A stretch of 64,000 bases of DNA from contig NZ_JAQTHW010000002.1 of assembly GCF_029433395.1 (NCBI RefSeq), positions 930,001-994,000 on the forward strand. Direction: 5' to 3'. Made by a program: the position numbers and the translations under genes. The notes under the pieces are model-generated. The model searched no databases. It was not told where the DNA came from and saw only the letters and a list, made by a program, of their open reading frames with translations. Shown here piece by piece: positions 16,654-27,163 of this stretch; within the stretch, counting starts at the first letter, position 1; every line of letters begins with the position of its first letter. Source of the stretch: Bifidobacterium sp. ESL0763. Lineage in GTDB: Bacteria > Actinomycetota > Actinomycetes > Actinomycetales > Bifidobacteriaceae.

Positions 16654-18768
16654 CTACTTCTGCGCCTCGGTGATCTGGCGCAGTTCCTTCTTCAGGTCGC
16701 GGATCTCGTCGCGCAGGCGGGCGGCGAGCTCGAACTGCAGCTGCTCGGCGGCCGTGTGCATCTGCTCGCTCATCTGGCGGATGAGGTCGGCGAGGTCCTG
16801 GGCGGGCAGGCCGGCGTTGACGATGTCGTCGTGGTGCTTCTGCAGGTCCTTCTCGTCGAGGCTCGTCAGGGCGATGCGCTTGTTGGACCCAGCGCGTTTC
16901 TCGTCGCGGTAGCCGCCGGCCAGCAGCGTTTCCGTATCCACGTCTTCTTTGGCCAGCATGTCGGTGACGTCGCTGATCTTCTTGACCAGCGGCTTCGGGT
17001 CGATGCCGTGCTCCTTGTTGTAGGCGATCTGCTTCTCACGACGGCGGTTGGTCTCGCTGATGGCCGTCTCCATCGCCTCGGTGATCTCGTCGGCGTACAT
17101 GATCACCGTGCCGGAGACGTTGCGCGCGGCGCGGCCGATGGTCTGGATCAGGGAGCGGTGCGAGCGCAGGAAGCCTTCCTTGTCGGCGTCGAGGATCGCC
17201 ACCAGGGAGACCTCGGGCAGATCCAGGCCCTCGCGCAGCAGGTTGATGCCGACGATGACGTCGATCTTGCCCTCGCGCAGCTCGCGCAAGAGCTCCACGC
17301 GCCGCAGCGTGTCGACGTCGGAGTGCAGGTATTCCACCTTGATGTCGCGTTCCAGCAGGTAGTCGGTGAGGTCCTCGGCCATTTTCTTGGTCAGCGTCGT
17401 CACCAGCACGCGCTCGTGCTTGGACACTCTGTCCTTGATCTCGCCGAGCAGGTCGTCGATCTGCCCCTTCACGGGGCGCACGTCGATCTTCGGATCCAGC
17501 AGGCCGGTGGGCCTGATGACCTGCTCCACCACGCCGTCGGAAAGCCCGAGCTCGTAGTCGCCGGGGGTGGCGGAGAGGTAGACGGTCTGGCCGATGCGGT
17601 CGAGGAACTCCGGCCATTTCAGCGGCCGGTTGTCCATCGCGGAGGGCAGGCGGAACCCGTTCTCCACCAAGGTGCGCTTGCGGCTGGCGTCGCCCTCGTA
17701 CATGCCGCCGATCTGCGGGACGGTGACGTGGGACTCGTCGATCACGAGCAGGAAGTCGTCGGGGAAGAAGTCGAGCAGGGTGTGCGGCGGACTGCCGGGC
17801 TTGCGCTGGTCGAAGTGGCGGGAGTAGTTCTCGATGCCGGAGCAGAAGCCGACCTGCTGGATCATCTCCAGATCATAATTGGTGCGCATCTCGAGACGCT
17901 GCGCCTCCAACTCCTTGCCCTGCTTGCGCAGCTCGGCGGTGCGGCCGACCAGCTCCTCCTTGATGGTCTTCAACGCGTGCTCGGTGCGCTCGGGGCCGGC
18001 GATGTAGTGCGAGGCCGGGAAGATGTGGACCTGCGTCTCGTGGGCGATGATGTCGCCGGTGAGCGGGTGCAGCGTGGAGATGCGGTCGATCTCGTCGCCG
18101 AAGAACTCGATGCGGATGGCCAGTTCCTCGTAGACCGGGATGATCTCGACGGTGTCGCCGCGCACGCGGAAGGTGCCGCGGGTGAAGGCGATGTCGTTGC
18201 GCTTGTACTGCATGGAGACGAACTTGCGTAGCAGGGTGTCGCGGTCGATCTGCTGGCCCTCGTGCAGGAAGAGCATGCGCCCGGCATACTCCTCCGGGGT
18301 GCCCAGGCCATAGATGCAGGAGACGGTGGCCACCACCACGCAGTCGTCGCGGGTCAGCAGGTTCGCCGTGGCCGCATGGCGCAGGCGCTCGACGTCGTCG
18401 TTGACGTTGGAGTCCTTCTCGATGTAGGTGTCCGTTTGCGGGATGTAGGCCTCGGGCTGGTAGTAGTCGTAGTAGGAGACGAAGTAGCTCACGGCGTTGT
18501 CGGGCATCAGCTCGCGAAATTCGGCGCACAGCTGGGCCGCCAGGGTCTTGTTGGGCTCCAATATCAGCGTGGGCCGCTGCAGCTTCTCGATGAGCCAGGC
18601 GGTGGTCGCGGTCTTGCCGGTGCCGGTGGCACCCATAAGCACCACATCGTTCTCGCCGTTGTTGATGCGCCGCGCGATCTCGTCGATGGCCTCGGGCTGG
18701 TCCCCCGAAGGCTCGTATGGCGCCTTGACGACCAGCGGATGGTGCGACCGCTCGATGTTGAACCCCAT
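16654..18768 (-). CDS. uvrB: excinuclease ABC subunit B
   Basis: 704 residues (family about 670). The damage-loading helicase-like subunit of nucleotide excision repair. Seen: Walker [11 protein letters not shown] (about 45-54), the beta-hairpin region [49 protein letters not shown], the helicase motifs [18 protein letters not shown] and QTIGRAARN, and a C-terminal UVR motif binding UvrC ([20 protein letters not shown]). GGAGA precedes the ATG. A perfect SOS box sits 155 bp upstream within the coaE coding sequence. The gap to coaE is 120 bp. Confidence 0.98.
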   Translation of the reverse strand: MGFNIERSHHPLVVKAPYEPSGDQPEAIDEIARRINNGENDVVLMGATGTGKTATTAWLIEKLQRPTLILEPNKTLAAQLCAEFRELMPDNAVSYFVSYYDYYQPEAYIPQTDTYIEKDSNVNDDVERLRHAATANLLTRDDCVVVATVSCIYGLGTPEEYAGRMLFLHEGQQIDRDTLLRKFVSMQYKRNDIAFTRGTFRVRGDTVEIIPVYEELAIRIEFFGDEIDRISTLHPLTGDIIAHETQVHIFPASHYIAGPERTEHALKTIKEELVGRTAELRKQGKELEAQRLEMRTNYDLEMIQQVGFCSGIENYSRHFDQRKPGSPPHTLLDFFPDDFLLVIDESHVTVPQIGGMYEGDASRKRTLVENGFRLPSAMDNRPLKWPEFLDRIGQTVYLSATPGDYELGLSDGVVEQVIRPTGLLDPKIDVRPVKGQIDDLLGEIKDRVSKHERVLVTTLTKKMAEDLTDYLLERDIKVEYLHSDVDTLRRVELLRELREGKIDVIVGINLLREGLDLPEVSLVAILDADKEGFLRSHRSLIQTIGRAARNVSGTVIMYADEITEAMETAISETNRRREKQIAYNKEHGIDPKPLVKKISDVTDMLAKEDVDTETLLAGGYRDEKRAGSNKRIALTSLDEKDLQKHHDDIVNAGLPAQDLADLIRQMSEQMHTAAEQLQFELAARLRDEIRDLKKELRQITEAQK

Positions 18769-18888
18769 GCCTGCCTATCTCCTTTCGCCTTCGGACCACC
18801 CTTTGGTGGCCACCCCCGCCCGCACGCGCGACCTCGTCCACGGCGCATGCGGCACGCAGCATTTACCTTACGGCGGACGCCGCCCCGT

Positions 18889-19536
18889 TCATTGCCATTG
18901 TGCGAACAGCATATCAAGACGTTCGAACATCTGTTCGACTGGCTGTGTCGAGTCGATGACGGTGTCGGCGATGGTCTCGCGCCGTTCCCGGCCCGGCTGG
19001 TGGCGTATCCTGCCCTCGGCCTGCGCGCGGCTCATCCCCCGCGTGCGCTCCATCCTCTCGATGCGCACCTCCTCGGGCGCCTCGACGGAAAGGATATGGT
19101 CGAAGGCGAAGGGAATGGTGTCGATGACCTCGGCCAAAAGCGGCACGTCATGGACGATGACAGGACTCAAGGACAGCCGTCCGGCGTTCCCGTGTTCGAC
19201 GGTGCTCATCCCGTATTCCCGGTCGATCTCGCGTTCCAGCTCCTGCGCCCGCCGGTAGATCAGCGGATGCTCGATGTCGTCAAGCCGCTTTCTGGCGTCA
19301 GGAGCTGCTTGCGGCGAAAAGACGTGATCGGCCATCCACTCGCGGTTCAACGAGCCGTCGGAATTCACCGCCTTGGCCCCGAATTCCCCGGCAATCCGAC
19401 GCATGCCCTCGCCGCCCGGTTCCACCACCTGACGAGCCAGTCGGTCATAATCGATGAGATGGGCCCCCAGCTCCCTCAGATGCGCGGCGACGGTGCTTTT
19501 GCCGGCCGCGATGCCCCCGGTCAACCCTATCCTCAT
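18889..19536 (-). CDS. coaE: dephospho-CoA kinase
   Basis: 215 residues. Phosphorylates the 3' hydroxyl of dephospho-CoA, the last step of coenzyme A synthesis. Seen: P-loop GLTGGIAAGKST at 4-15, LGAHLIDYDRLARQVVEPG, VFSPQAAPDARKRLDDIEHPLI, VHDVPLLAEV and a lid region. The ATG at 19536 has GGAGG at good spacing, better than the upstream ATGs at 19548 and 19575. The coding sequence contains a LexA box that probably serves the downstream uvrB gene. It is preceded by the rpsA terminator. Confidence 0.96.
   Translation of the reverse strand: MRIGLTGGIAAGKSTVAAHLRELGAHLIDYDRLARQVVEPGGEGMRRIAGEFGAKAVNSDGSLNREWMADHVFSPQAAPDARKRLDDIEHPLIYRRAQELEREIDREYGMSTVEHGNAGRLSLSPVIVHDVPLLAEVIDTIPFAFDHILSVEAPEEVRIERMERTRGMSRAQAEGRIRHQPGRERRETIADTVIDSTQPVEQMFERLDMLFAQWQ
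18923..18938. promoter_or_regulatory. SOS (LexA) box for uvrB, inside coaE
   Basis: TCGAACATCTGTTCGA matches the actinobacterial/Gram-positive LexA consensus TCGAACRNNYGTTCGA at every position. It lies 155 bp upstream of the uvrB ATG, within the last 17 codons of coaE. uvrB is a classical SOS gene, which supports function. Confidence 0.82.
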
Positions 19537-19599
19537 GCGAACCTCCATTGCCGGAACCGATGCCGGCCGCCACACCCATCATAGATAACGACGCAACAC

Positions 19600-19643
19600 G
19601 AAAACCAAAGCGAAAAGGGCCGGCACGGACTCTCTCCGTACCG
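19600..19643 (-). terminator. terminator after rpsA
   Basis: Nine-bp stem CGGTACGGA/TCCGTGCCG with one mismatch and loop GAGAG, followed on the minus strand by CCCTTTTCGCTTTGGTTTTCG. It lies 43 bp past the rpsA stop. Confidence 0.75.
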
Positions 19644-19685
19644 ACCCTTTCCTCACGGAATCAGCGTGATATCACCTTTAGTGAC

Positions 19686-21167
19686 TCACTTCTTCTCCTT
19701 GAGCAGCTCCTCGCGCAGGGCGGCGAGCTTGTCGGAACCGGCAAGCGTGCCCTCGGACTCGCTGTTGGAGGAGTACTTGGTGGATTCCTCGTGGGCCTTC
19801 TCGGCGCGCGAACCCTGGCCATCCTCGGCGGCGGACTCGGCCGCGCCTTCGATCTGCTTGGCCACGAACGCCTTGTGCTGCTCCCACAGGTCGTGGGCGG
19901 CCGCGTACTGGTTCTCCCACTCCTCGCGCTGCTTCTCGTAGCCGGCGATCCATTCGTTGGTCTCCGGGTCGAAGCCTTCGGGGTACTTGTAGTTGCCATC
20001 CTCGTCGTAGTCGGCAGGCATGCCGTAGATCGCCGGATCGAAGTCCTCGCTGGACGGATCGACGGAGTCGTCGGCCTGCTTCAGGGACAGGGAGATGCGG
20101 CGGCGGTCGAGATCGACGTCGATGACCTTGACGAAGATCTCCTCGCCCTGCTTGACGACGGTCTCGGGGTTGTCGACGTGGCGGTTGGCGAGCTCGGAGG
20201 TGTGGACCAGGCCCTCGATGCCGTCCTCGACGGAGACGAAGGTGCCGAACTGCACGATCTTGGTGACCTTGCCCTTGACGATCTGGCCGGGAACGTGGGT
20301 GCGTGCGAAGCGCTGCCACGGATCCTCCTGCGTCGCCTTGAGGGACAGCGAGATGCGCTCGCGGTCCATGTCGACGTCGAGCACCTCGACGGTGACCTTG
20401 TCGCCGACCTTGACGACCTCGGACGGGTGGTCGATGTGCTTCCAGGAGAGCTCGGAGACGTGGATGAGTCCGTCCACGCCGCCCAGGTCGACGAACGCGC
20501 CGAAGTTGACGATGGAGGAGACGGTGCCCTCGCGGATCTGGCCCTTCTTGAGCTGGGCCATGAAGGTCTCGCGGACCTCGGACTGGGTCTCCTCGAGATA
20601 CTGGCGACGGGAGAGCACCACGTTGTTGCGGTTCTTGTCGAGCTCGAGGATCTTGGCCTTGATCTTCTGGCCGATGTAGGGCGAGAGGTCGCGGACGCGA
20701 CGCATCTCGACCAGGGAGGCGGGCAGGAAGCCACGCAGGCCGATGTCGACGATCAGGCCGCCCTTGACAGCCTCGATGACGGTGCCTTCGACCACGCCGT
20801 CGTCGTTCTTGATCTTCTCGATATCGCCCCAGGCGCGCTCGTACTGGGCACGCTTCTTGGACAGGATGAGACGGCCTTCCTTGTCTTCCTTGGTGACGAC
20901 AAGGGCCTCGACGGTATCGCCGATCTCGACGACGTCATCGGGATGGACGTCCTTCTTGATGGAAAGTTCGCGGGAGGGAATGACACCCTCGGTCTTGTAG
21001 CCGATGTCGAGCAGCACCTCGTCGTGATCGATCTTAACGACCGTGCCCTGGACCAAATCACCATCATCGAAATTCTTGATGGTGGAATCGACTGCCTTGA
21101 TGAAGTCCTCTTCGGTACCGATGTCGTTGATCGCTACCTTGGTGACCTCGTTATTGTTCTCTGCCAT
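19686..21167 (-). CDS. rpsA: 30S ribosomal protein S1
   Basis: 493 residues with four S1 RNA-binding repeats (about 35-105, 120-190, 208-275 and 292-362; recurring G-V--I--FG-FV, HVSELS/HTSELA and ISLSLK), the usual number for actinobacteria, then an acidic, Glu/Ala-rich tail. It binds mRNA for initiation on the 30S subunit. No Shine-Dalgarno sequence is visible before the ATG (upstream ACCACGTTTA); rpsA leaders often lack one and are autoregulated by S1. It is followed by a terminator and then coaE. Confidence 0.98.
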   Translation of the reverse strand: MAENNNEVTKVAINDIGTEEDFIKAVDSTIKNFDDGDLVQGTVVKIDHDEVLLDIGYKTEGVIPSRELSIKKDVHPDDVVEIGDTVEALVVTKEDKEGRLILSKKRAQYERAWGDIEKIKNDDGVVEGTVIEAVKGGLIVDIGLRGFLPASLVEMRRVRDLSPYIGQKIKAKILELDKNRNNVVLSRRQYLEETQSEVRETFMAQLKKGQIREGTVSSIVNFGAFVDLGGVDGLIHVSELSWKHIDHPSEVVKVGDKVTVEVLDVDMDRERISLSLKATQEDPWQRFARTHVPGQIVKGKVTKIVQFGTFVSVEDGIEGLVHTSELANRHVDNPETVVKQGEEIFVKVIDVDLDRRRISLSLKQADDSVDPSSEDFDPAIYGMPADYDEDGNYKYPEGFDPETNEWIAGYEKQREEWENQYAAAHDLWEQHKAFVAKQIEGAAESAAEDGQGSRAEKAHEESTKYSSNSESEGTLAGSDKLAALREELLKEKK

Positions 21168-21325
21168 TAAACGTGGTTTCTTTGTTATTAGTTGGATGGA
21201 TAATATCGTTCTTCAGTTATATGCGACGACACATGCCTTCGCACTAGAAAGACTACCCGAGCCCCTGGCCAAACCATCCCGGCGATTCCGGGCGTGTCCA
21301 GGCGTCGTGACCGCCGGCCGTCCGG

Positions 21326-22210
21326 TCAGTCGACGCCGGCGGCGCGCTCGGCGATCTCGACCACGTTGGCCAGCAGCATCGCACGGGTCATCGGCCCGAC
21401 GCCGCCGGGGTTGGGCGTGTAGGCGGAGGCGAGCGGCTGGCAGGCCTTGTCGACGTCGCCCCTGACGCGCCAGCGGCCCTCGGCCTCGTCGTAGACGCGC
21501 GAGACGCCGACGTCGACGAGCACCGCGCCCGGCTTGATGTCGCCGGGTTTCACAAAGTCCGCCTGGCCGACGGCCGCGACCACCACGTCGGCGGTGCGCA
21601 GGTGCGCGGCGATGTCGCGCGTGCCGGTGTGGCACAGGGTGACGGTGGCGTTGACGTTGCGGGCGGAAAGCATCAGGCCGATGGTGCGGCCGATGGTGAT
21701 GCCCCTGCCCACCACGCACACGTCCCTGCCCTCAAGGTCGATGCCGTAGTGGTCCAGCAGCGTGATGACGCCGCGGGGGGTGCAGGGCTTGGGGGCGGCG
21801 GACCGGCCGTCGATGTGCAGCACGAGCTCGCCCAGGTTGTAGGGGTGCATGCCGTCGGCGTCCTTGGCCGGGTCGATGCGTTCGATCACCCGTCGCTCGT
21901 CAACGCCCCGGGGCAACGGCAGCTGGACGATGTAGCCGGTGCAGGCCGGGTCGGCGTTGAGGCGGTCCACGGCCGCGAGGATGTCGTCCTCCCCCGCGTC
22001 GCCGGGCAGCTCGACGCCGATGGAGCGGATGCCGACCTCGGCGCAGTCGCGGTGCTTGCCCGCCACGTATTTGCGCGACCCGACGTCGTCGCCGACCAGG
22101 ATGGTCCCCAGTCCCGGTTCGACGCCCCTCGCCTTCAGGCGCTCCACCCTTGCGGCGAGGTCCTTCTTGACCGACGCGGCCACGGCCTTGCCATCGAGTC
22201 TCTGCGGCAT
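21326..22210 (-). CDS. folD: bifunctional methylenetetrahydrofolate dehydrogenase/cyclohydrolase
   Basis: 294 residues. Interconverts 5,10-methylene-, methenyl- and 10-formyl-tetrahydrofolate for purine and formyl-Met synthesis. Seen: [27 protein letters not shown] (the catalytic Lys/Tyr region), [47 protein letters not shown] and the NADP-binding [17 protein letters not shown]. Many homologues have GRSNIVGKP there, so this is a variant. The ATG at 22210 follows GGAAGGGG. It is a single gene, divergent from the metal transporter lipoprotein. Confidence 0.96.
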   Translation of the reverse strand: MPQRLDGKAVAASVKKDLAARVERLKARGVEPGLGTILVGDDVGSRKYVAGKHRDCAEVGIRSIGVELPGDAGEDDILAAVDRLNADPACTGYIVQLPLPRGVDERRVIERIDPAKDADGMHPYNLGELVLHIDGRSAAPKPCTPRGVITLLDHYGIDLEGRDVCVVGRGITIGRTIGLMLSARNVNATVTLCHTGTRDIAAHLRTADVVVAAVGQADFVKPGDIKPGAVLVDVGVSRVYDEAEGRWRVRGDVDKACQPLASAYTPNPGGVGPMTRAMLLANVVEIAERAAGVD

Positions 22211-22421
22211 GCCCATCCCCTTCCGATCCGTCCGGCCCCAGGCCGGAGATGCGTACCGCTCCAGAATAAACCGTGGGCACAACGCGGGCGCGAAACCGCC
22301 ATCGTTTCCGAACTCATGGCCACGGTGCCCACCCGGCGGCCGTTGTCAGCATAGCCCTCGATAATGGATGCACCAATCGAAAGCCGCCGGCACGTGGCGG
22401 CGCAAGCACAACGGAGCCCCT

Positions 22422-23351
22422 ATGACACATCTTGGCAATCGCCGGCCGGCATGGCACGGGCTCGTCGCGCTCGCCTCGGCCATCTGCATGGCGCTGGGGC
22501 TGGCGGCGTGCGGCCCGTCCGGAGACAACGAGCAGAGCAAGGCCGCGACAGGGCGGGGGCCGATCACGGTGGTCGCCTCGATCAACCAGTGGGGCTCGCT
22601 GGCGCGGCGGATCGGCGGCAAGGACGTCCACGTGACCTCGATCGTCCATTCGGTGTCCGTCGACGCGCATGACTTCGAGCCGCGTACCAGCGACATCGCG
22701 GCCATCCAGAAGGCGGCGATCGTGGTGACCAACGGCGCCGGCTACGACTCGTGGGCCACCAAGAGCATCGTCAGGTCCTCGATCCGGGTCGACGCGGCCG
22801 ACGCCGTGGGCGCGGGCGAGGGCGACAACGCCCACCTCTGGTTCTCCAAGGACGCGCGCCGGGCCATGGCCACCGAGCTCGCCGACGCGTTCGCCAAGGC
22901 TCGGCCGGGCAAGGCCAAGGCGTTCCAGTCCCGGCTCAAGGCCTGGCGCGCCGACGAGGGCAGGCTCGACAGGAGGATGGCGGACTTCTCCAAGCGACAC
23001 CGCCACGCCTCCTATGGCGCCACCGAGGCGGTGGCCTACTATCTCATGGCCGACATGGGCCTCGACGACCGGACGCCGGAGGGCTACGCGCGGGCCGTCA
23101 ACTCCGAGGGCGAGCCGGCGCCCGGCGACCTGCGCGACTTCCAGAACCTGATCGCCAAGCGCGGCATCGACCTGCTGATCGACAACGTCCAGGAGTCCAA
23201 CGGCACCACCACCCTGCTCGTCGACTCGGCGAAACAAGGCAAGGTGCCCGTCGTCGACGTCACCGAGCAGATGCCCGAGGGGCAGAGGGACCTCACCGTC
23301 TGGGTGGGCTCGCTTGCCGACGCGGTCTCGCGGGCGGCCGGCAAGGCCTAG
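22422..23351 (+). CDS. znuA: zinc/manganese ABC transporter substrate-binding lipoprotein (ZnuA/TroA type)
   Basis: 309 residues. The signal peptide ends in lipobox LGLAAC (Cys about residue 30), so the protein is anchored outside the membrane. Cluster A-1 features: ITVVASINQWGSLARRIGG, SVDAHDFEPRTSD with a metal-ligand His, TNGAGYDSW, a second His in RHASYGATEAVAYYLMADMGL, and LIDNVQESNGTTTLLVD. The His-rich loop typical of ZnuA is absent. The ATG at 22422 has GGAG before it; an upstream ATG (22368) would spoil the signal peptide. The ATPase and permease follow after a 136-bp gap that holds a Zur-like box. Metal identity (Zn more likely than Mn) is inference. Confidence 0.92.
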   Translation: MTHLGNRRPAWHGLVALASAICMALGLAACGPSGDNEQSKAATGRGPITVVASINQWGSLARRIGGKDVHVTSIVHSVSVDAHDFEPRTSDIAAIQKAAIVVTNGAGYDSWATKSIVRSSIRVDAADAVGAGEGDNAHLWFSKDARRAMATELADAFAKARPGKAKAFQSRLKAWRADEGRLDRRMADFSKRHRHASYGATEAVAYYLMADMGLDDRTPEGYARAVNSEGEPAPGDLRDFQNLIAKRGIDLLIDNVQESNGTTTLLVDSAKQGKVPVVDVTEQMPEGQRDLTVWVGSLADAVSRAAGKA

Positions 23352-23405
23352 GCGGCGTTCGAGATCTTGATGACCTTCCCCATACGAACCATGACATTCA
23401 GCTAT

Positions 23406-23443
23406 TTGAAAATGATTGTCAATGTCAGGATTCAGGATATAAC
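23406..23443 (+). promoter_or_regulatory. promoter with Zur-type box for the metal ABC ATPase and permease
   Basis: The imperfect palindrome TTGAAAATGATTGTCAA (23406-23422) is a standard Fur/Zur-family box, close to the actinobacterial Zur consensus. It overlaps a -35 TTGTCA (23416-23421) that is 16 bp from a -10 TATAAC (23438-23443). The arrangement predicts metal-dependent repression of the two downstream genes. Confidence 0.82.
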
Positions 23444-23487
23444 CATCAGCATCATCGGTACCATGGCATGACGGAAGGCACGGGAGC

Positions 23488-24531
23488 ATGCGGCCACACA
23501 TTTCCGGAGGCGCGACGCACGCGCAGGACCGGCCGGCGACGGCCGCCGACGATGACGGCACGCCGCATGGCGCAAGCACGGACAGGCACGGGCACCGTCA
23601 CCACGACGACGGCGGTGAGATCGCGCTCAGATTCACGAACGCCAGCGTCCGGCGCGGCGAGCGCACGATCTGGAGCAACGGCAACCTCTCCATCGCCGCG
23701 GGCTCGATCACCGCGATCGTGGGCACCAACGGCGCCGGCAAGACCACGATGATGAAGGCCGAGCTCGGCCTGCTGCCCCTGGCGAGTGGCTCGCTGACGG
23801 TGCTGGGCGGCAAGCCGGGCTCGATGAACCACGCCATCGGCTATGTGCCGCAGAACTACACCAACGACATCGATTCCAACATCACCGCGGGCCAGGCCGT
23901 CCTGCTGGGCCTGACGGGCATGAGGTTCGGCATCCATCCGGTCACCAGGCGGCAGCGCGCCCGGGTGCGCGAGGCGATGCGCTTCGTCGGCGTCGAGGAC
24001 AAGGCCGACCGCCGCCTCTCCGAGCTCTCCGGCGGGCTGCGCCAACGCGTCGCCATCGCCCAGGCCTTGGTGGGCGGCCCGAGGCTGCTGATGCTCGACG
24101 AGCCGCTGGCGAACCTCGACCTCGCCTCCCAGCGCGAGACGGTACACGTGCTCGCCCGCCTCAACCACGAGATGGGCATGACCATCCAGGTGGTGGCCCA
24201 CGACCTCAACATGCTGCTGCCCATCCTCGACGGCGCCGTCTACCTGATCGACGGCCATCCGCACTACGCGAGGATGAACGAGGTGCTCGACGCCGACCTG
24301 CTCACCCACCTCTACGGCACGACCGTGCAGGTGGTCACCACCCCGCAGGGCGACATGTTCGTCACCCCGAGCCCCGACGAGCCGGCGGCGGTTCGGCCGG
24401 ACACGCACTGCCCCGCCGAGGTCGCGCAATTCCACCACCACCGCCATGCCGAGGCCAACGCCGCATCCGCCCCGCAAGACGCATCCGCGACGGACGGCCG
24501 GCACCAAAAGCGAAGCGAGGAACGCCGATGA
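23488..24531 (+). CDS. znuC: metal ABC transporter ATP-binding protein (ZnuC type) with His-rich ends
   Basis: 347 residues. Walker A GTNGAGKTT (about 79-87), Q-loop VPQNY, signature LSGGLRQR, Walker B LLMLDEPLANLD and His switch VAHDLN are all present. Extended tails at both ends are rich in His and Asp/Glu (residues about 32-43 STDRHGHRHHDD; C-terminal FHHHRHAEA), which could bind metal and make the protein about 100 residues longer than typical ZnuC. GGGAG precedes the ATG. The stop overlaps the permease start by 4 bp (ATGA). Confidence 0.93.
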   Translation: MRPHISGGATHAQDRPATAADDDGTPHGASTDRHGHRHHDDGGEIALRFTNASVRRGERTIWSNGNLSIAAGSITAIVGTNGAGKTTMMKAELGLLPLASGSLTVLGGKPGSMNHAIGYVPQNYTNDIDSNITAGQAVLLGLTGMRFGIHPVTRRQRARVREAMRFVGVEDKADRRLSELSGGLRQRVAIAQALVGGPRLLMLDEPLANLDLASQRETVHVLARLNHEMGMTIQVVAHDLNMLLPILDGAVYLIDGHPHYARMNEVLDADLLTHLYGTTVQVVTTPQGDMFVTPSPDEPAAVRPDTHCPAEVAQFHHHRHAEANAASAPQDASATDGRHQKRSEERR

Positions 24532-25364
24532 ACGCCTGGAACACCTTCTTCGAGCCGCAGTGGCGCTCGATCCTCACCGCGCCGTTCATGCTCAACGCCT
24601 TCCTCGCCGGACTGTGCATCGCCCTGGCCGCGGGCGTGATGGGCTATTTCACCATCGCCCGCCATTCCACCTTCGCCGCCCACGCCCTGGCCCACATCGG
24701 CCTGCCGGGCGCCACGGGGGCGGTGCTGCTCGGCCTGCCGGTCTCGCTGGGACTCGGTGTCTTCGCGCTCGGCGGCGCGCTGGTGATCGGGGCGCTGGGC
24801 AAGCGGGCCTCGCAGCGCGAGATCGCCACCGGCACCGTGCTCGCCTTCGCCACCGGCCTGGGCCTCTTCTTCGCCCGCATGTCCAGCTCCGCCGCCCAGC
24901 AGATGCAGTCGATCCTCTTCGGCTCGATCCTGACGATCACCACCGGGCAGGTCGTGGGCTTCGCCGTCTTCGACGCGCTGCTGCTCGCGGTGCTGGCGGT
25001 GGTCTACCGGCCGATGCTCTTCAGCTCCCTGGACGAGCAGGTGGCGCAGGCCAAGGGCGTGCCGATCGGGCTGATGAACGTGCTGTTCATGGCGATCATG
25101 GCCGGTGTCATCACCATCGCCGTGCCGGCGGTGGGCACCCTGCTCATCTTCGCGCTGGTGGTCACCCCGGCGGCCACCGCCAACATCCTCGCCGGCTCGC
25201 CCTTCGCCTCGATGGTGCTGGCGAGCGCCGTGTGTCTGGTGTCGATCTGGGGCGGGCTGGTGCTCTCCGCGATGTTCGCCGCTCCCCCGAGCTTCATCAT
25301 CGTCACCATCTCGACGCTCTTCTGGGCGGCAGCCAAGGCCGTCGAGGCGCTGCGTTCCCGCTGA
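24528..25364 (+). CDS. znuB: metal ABC transporter permease (ZnuB type)
   Basis: 278 residues, eight or nine transmembrane segments, the ABC-3 family pattern (MLNAFLAGLCIALAAGVMGYFTIARHSTFAAHALAHIGLPGA, later IAVPAVGTLLIFALVVTPAATA). It forms the membrane channel for the ATPase encoded upstream, translationally coupled by a 4-bp overlap. No gene follows on the same strand; the next gene, carD, is convergent. Confidence 0.94.
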   Translation: MNAWNTFFEPQWRSILTAPFMLNAFLAGLCIALAAGVMGYFTIARHSTFAAHALAHIGLPGATGAVLLGLPVSLGLGVFALGGALVIGALGKRASQREIATGTVLAFATGLGLFFARMSSSAAQQMQSILFGSILTITTGQVVGFAVFDALLLAVLAVVYRPMLFSSLDEQVAQAKGVPIGLMNVLFMAIMAGVITIAVPAVGTLLIFALVVTPAATANILAGSPFASMVLASAVCLVSIWGGLVLSAMFAAPPSFIIVTISTLFWAAAKAVEALRSR

Positions 25365-25543
25365 GGGCGACGCCACGCTTCCGTCGGCGGACGTGCGTTC
25401 ACCGTTTCCCATATAGGCAACCCCGCACGCGCGACCACGTACGCCTTCATCCGCCCGGATACGACGATGCGGCCCCACCCCGATGGAGCGGAACCGCATG
25501 CCGTATAAGCTTGACGAAGAGCGCGGGGCCGAGGCCCGGACGG

Positions 25544-26152
25544 CTACTTCTTCTTTTTCTTCTTGTCGTCCTTGTGTTCGGCGTCGAGGCGAGCCAGCGT
25601 CTTGTTGGCGGGCTCGGCGGGGGCCTTGGAATGGTGCTTGGCGTCCTCGGCGCTCGGTTCGGCGTAACCGAGGTTCACGTCGAGCAGGTGCTGCGCCTCC
25701 TCCTCCTCGATCTTCTCGGAAAGGGCGATCTCCGAGGTGAGGATGTTGCGCGCGCGGATCAGCATGCGCTTCTCGCCGGCGGACAGGCCGTGCTCGTCGA
25801 CGTCGCGCTGGGCCAGGTCGCGCACGACCTCGGCGATCTTGTTGACCTCGCCGGTGGCGATCTTCTCGACGTTGAGCTTGTAGCGCCGCGACCAGTTCAT
25901 CTTCTCGTTGTCGACGATGGGGGTGCGCAGGATCTCGAAGACCTTCGCCACCTCCTTGCCGTCGACGATGTTGCGGATGCCGACCTTCTTGGCGTTCTCC
26001 TCCGGCACCTCGATGACGAGGCCGTCGCTGGAGAGCACGGAAAGCTGCAGGTAGTCGCGGGTGACGCCCTTGACGGTATGCTTCGTATATGCCACCACCC
26101 TCGCGGCACCGTGACGCGGATAGACGACGACATCGCCGATTTTATATCCCAT
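25544..26152 (-). CDS. carD: CarD-family RNA polymerase-binding regulator
   Basis: 202 residues. CarD binds the RNA polymerase beta subunit and stabilises open promoter complexes, notably at rRNA promoters. Seen: the N-terminal Tudor-like RNAP-interaction domain (MGYKIGDVVVYPRHGAARV, YLQLSVLSSDGLVIEVPEENA) and the helical DNA-binding domain with the key Trp (KMNWSRRYKLNVEKIATG, RMLIRARNILTSEIALSEK). An unusual 45-residue tail ends in a Lys run. GGAGG precedes the ATG at 26152. Divergent from the response regulator gene. Confidence 0.95.
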   Translation of the reverse strand: MGYKIGDVVVYPRHGAARVVAYTKHTVKGVTRDYLQLSVLSSDGLVIEVPEENAKKVGIRNIVDGKEVAKVFEILRTPIVDNEKMNWSRRYKLNVEKIATGEVNKIAEVVRDLAQRDVDEHGLSAGEKRMLIRARNILTSEIALSEKIEEEEAQHLLDVNLGYAEPSAEDAKHHSKAPAEPANKTLARLDAEHKDDKKKKKK

Positions 26153-26282
26153 GAAACCTCCGAGAACGGGCGAACCCAAGCAATTTACTTCCATCAGTCT
26201 CCCATGCGCCTCGGACGTTTGCCTTGCGCCCACAGGCCGGCACGCCGCGGTGCGCCCTCGCCGCCTTGGGTGTGCCAGCTCC

Positions 26283-26288
26283 TATAAT
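26283..26288 (+). promoter_or_regulatory. -10 element of the response-regulator promoter
   Basis: A perfect TATAAT 38 bp before the start codon. No good -35 lies at 16-18 bp, so activation may depend on another factor, perhaps CarD or the regulator itself. Confidence 0.5.
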
Positions 26289-26326
26289 TGGTGCTTTGCT
26301 GCAAGTTTTCAAGAGGTGGAGGATAC

Positions 26327-27067
<741 letters not shown>

Positions 27068-27163
27068 GAGATTGATGTTCTTCGGGCGCGGCCCCGGCAA
27101 GGTCCGGGAGCCGCGCCCGTCCGTATGCGCCCCGAAGCACAGAGGTCCAGGAAAGGAAGCGTC

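Noticed and set aside
22260..22421. Zur box upstream of the metal-binding lipoprotein
   Set aside because: Only an 8-bp inverted repeat GTGGGCAC/GTGCCCAC at wide spacing is visible; nothing like the AT-rich Zur palindrome found at 23406.
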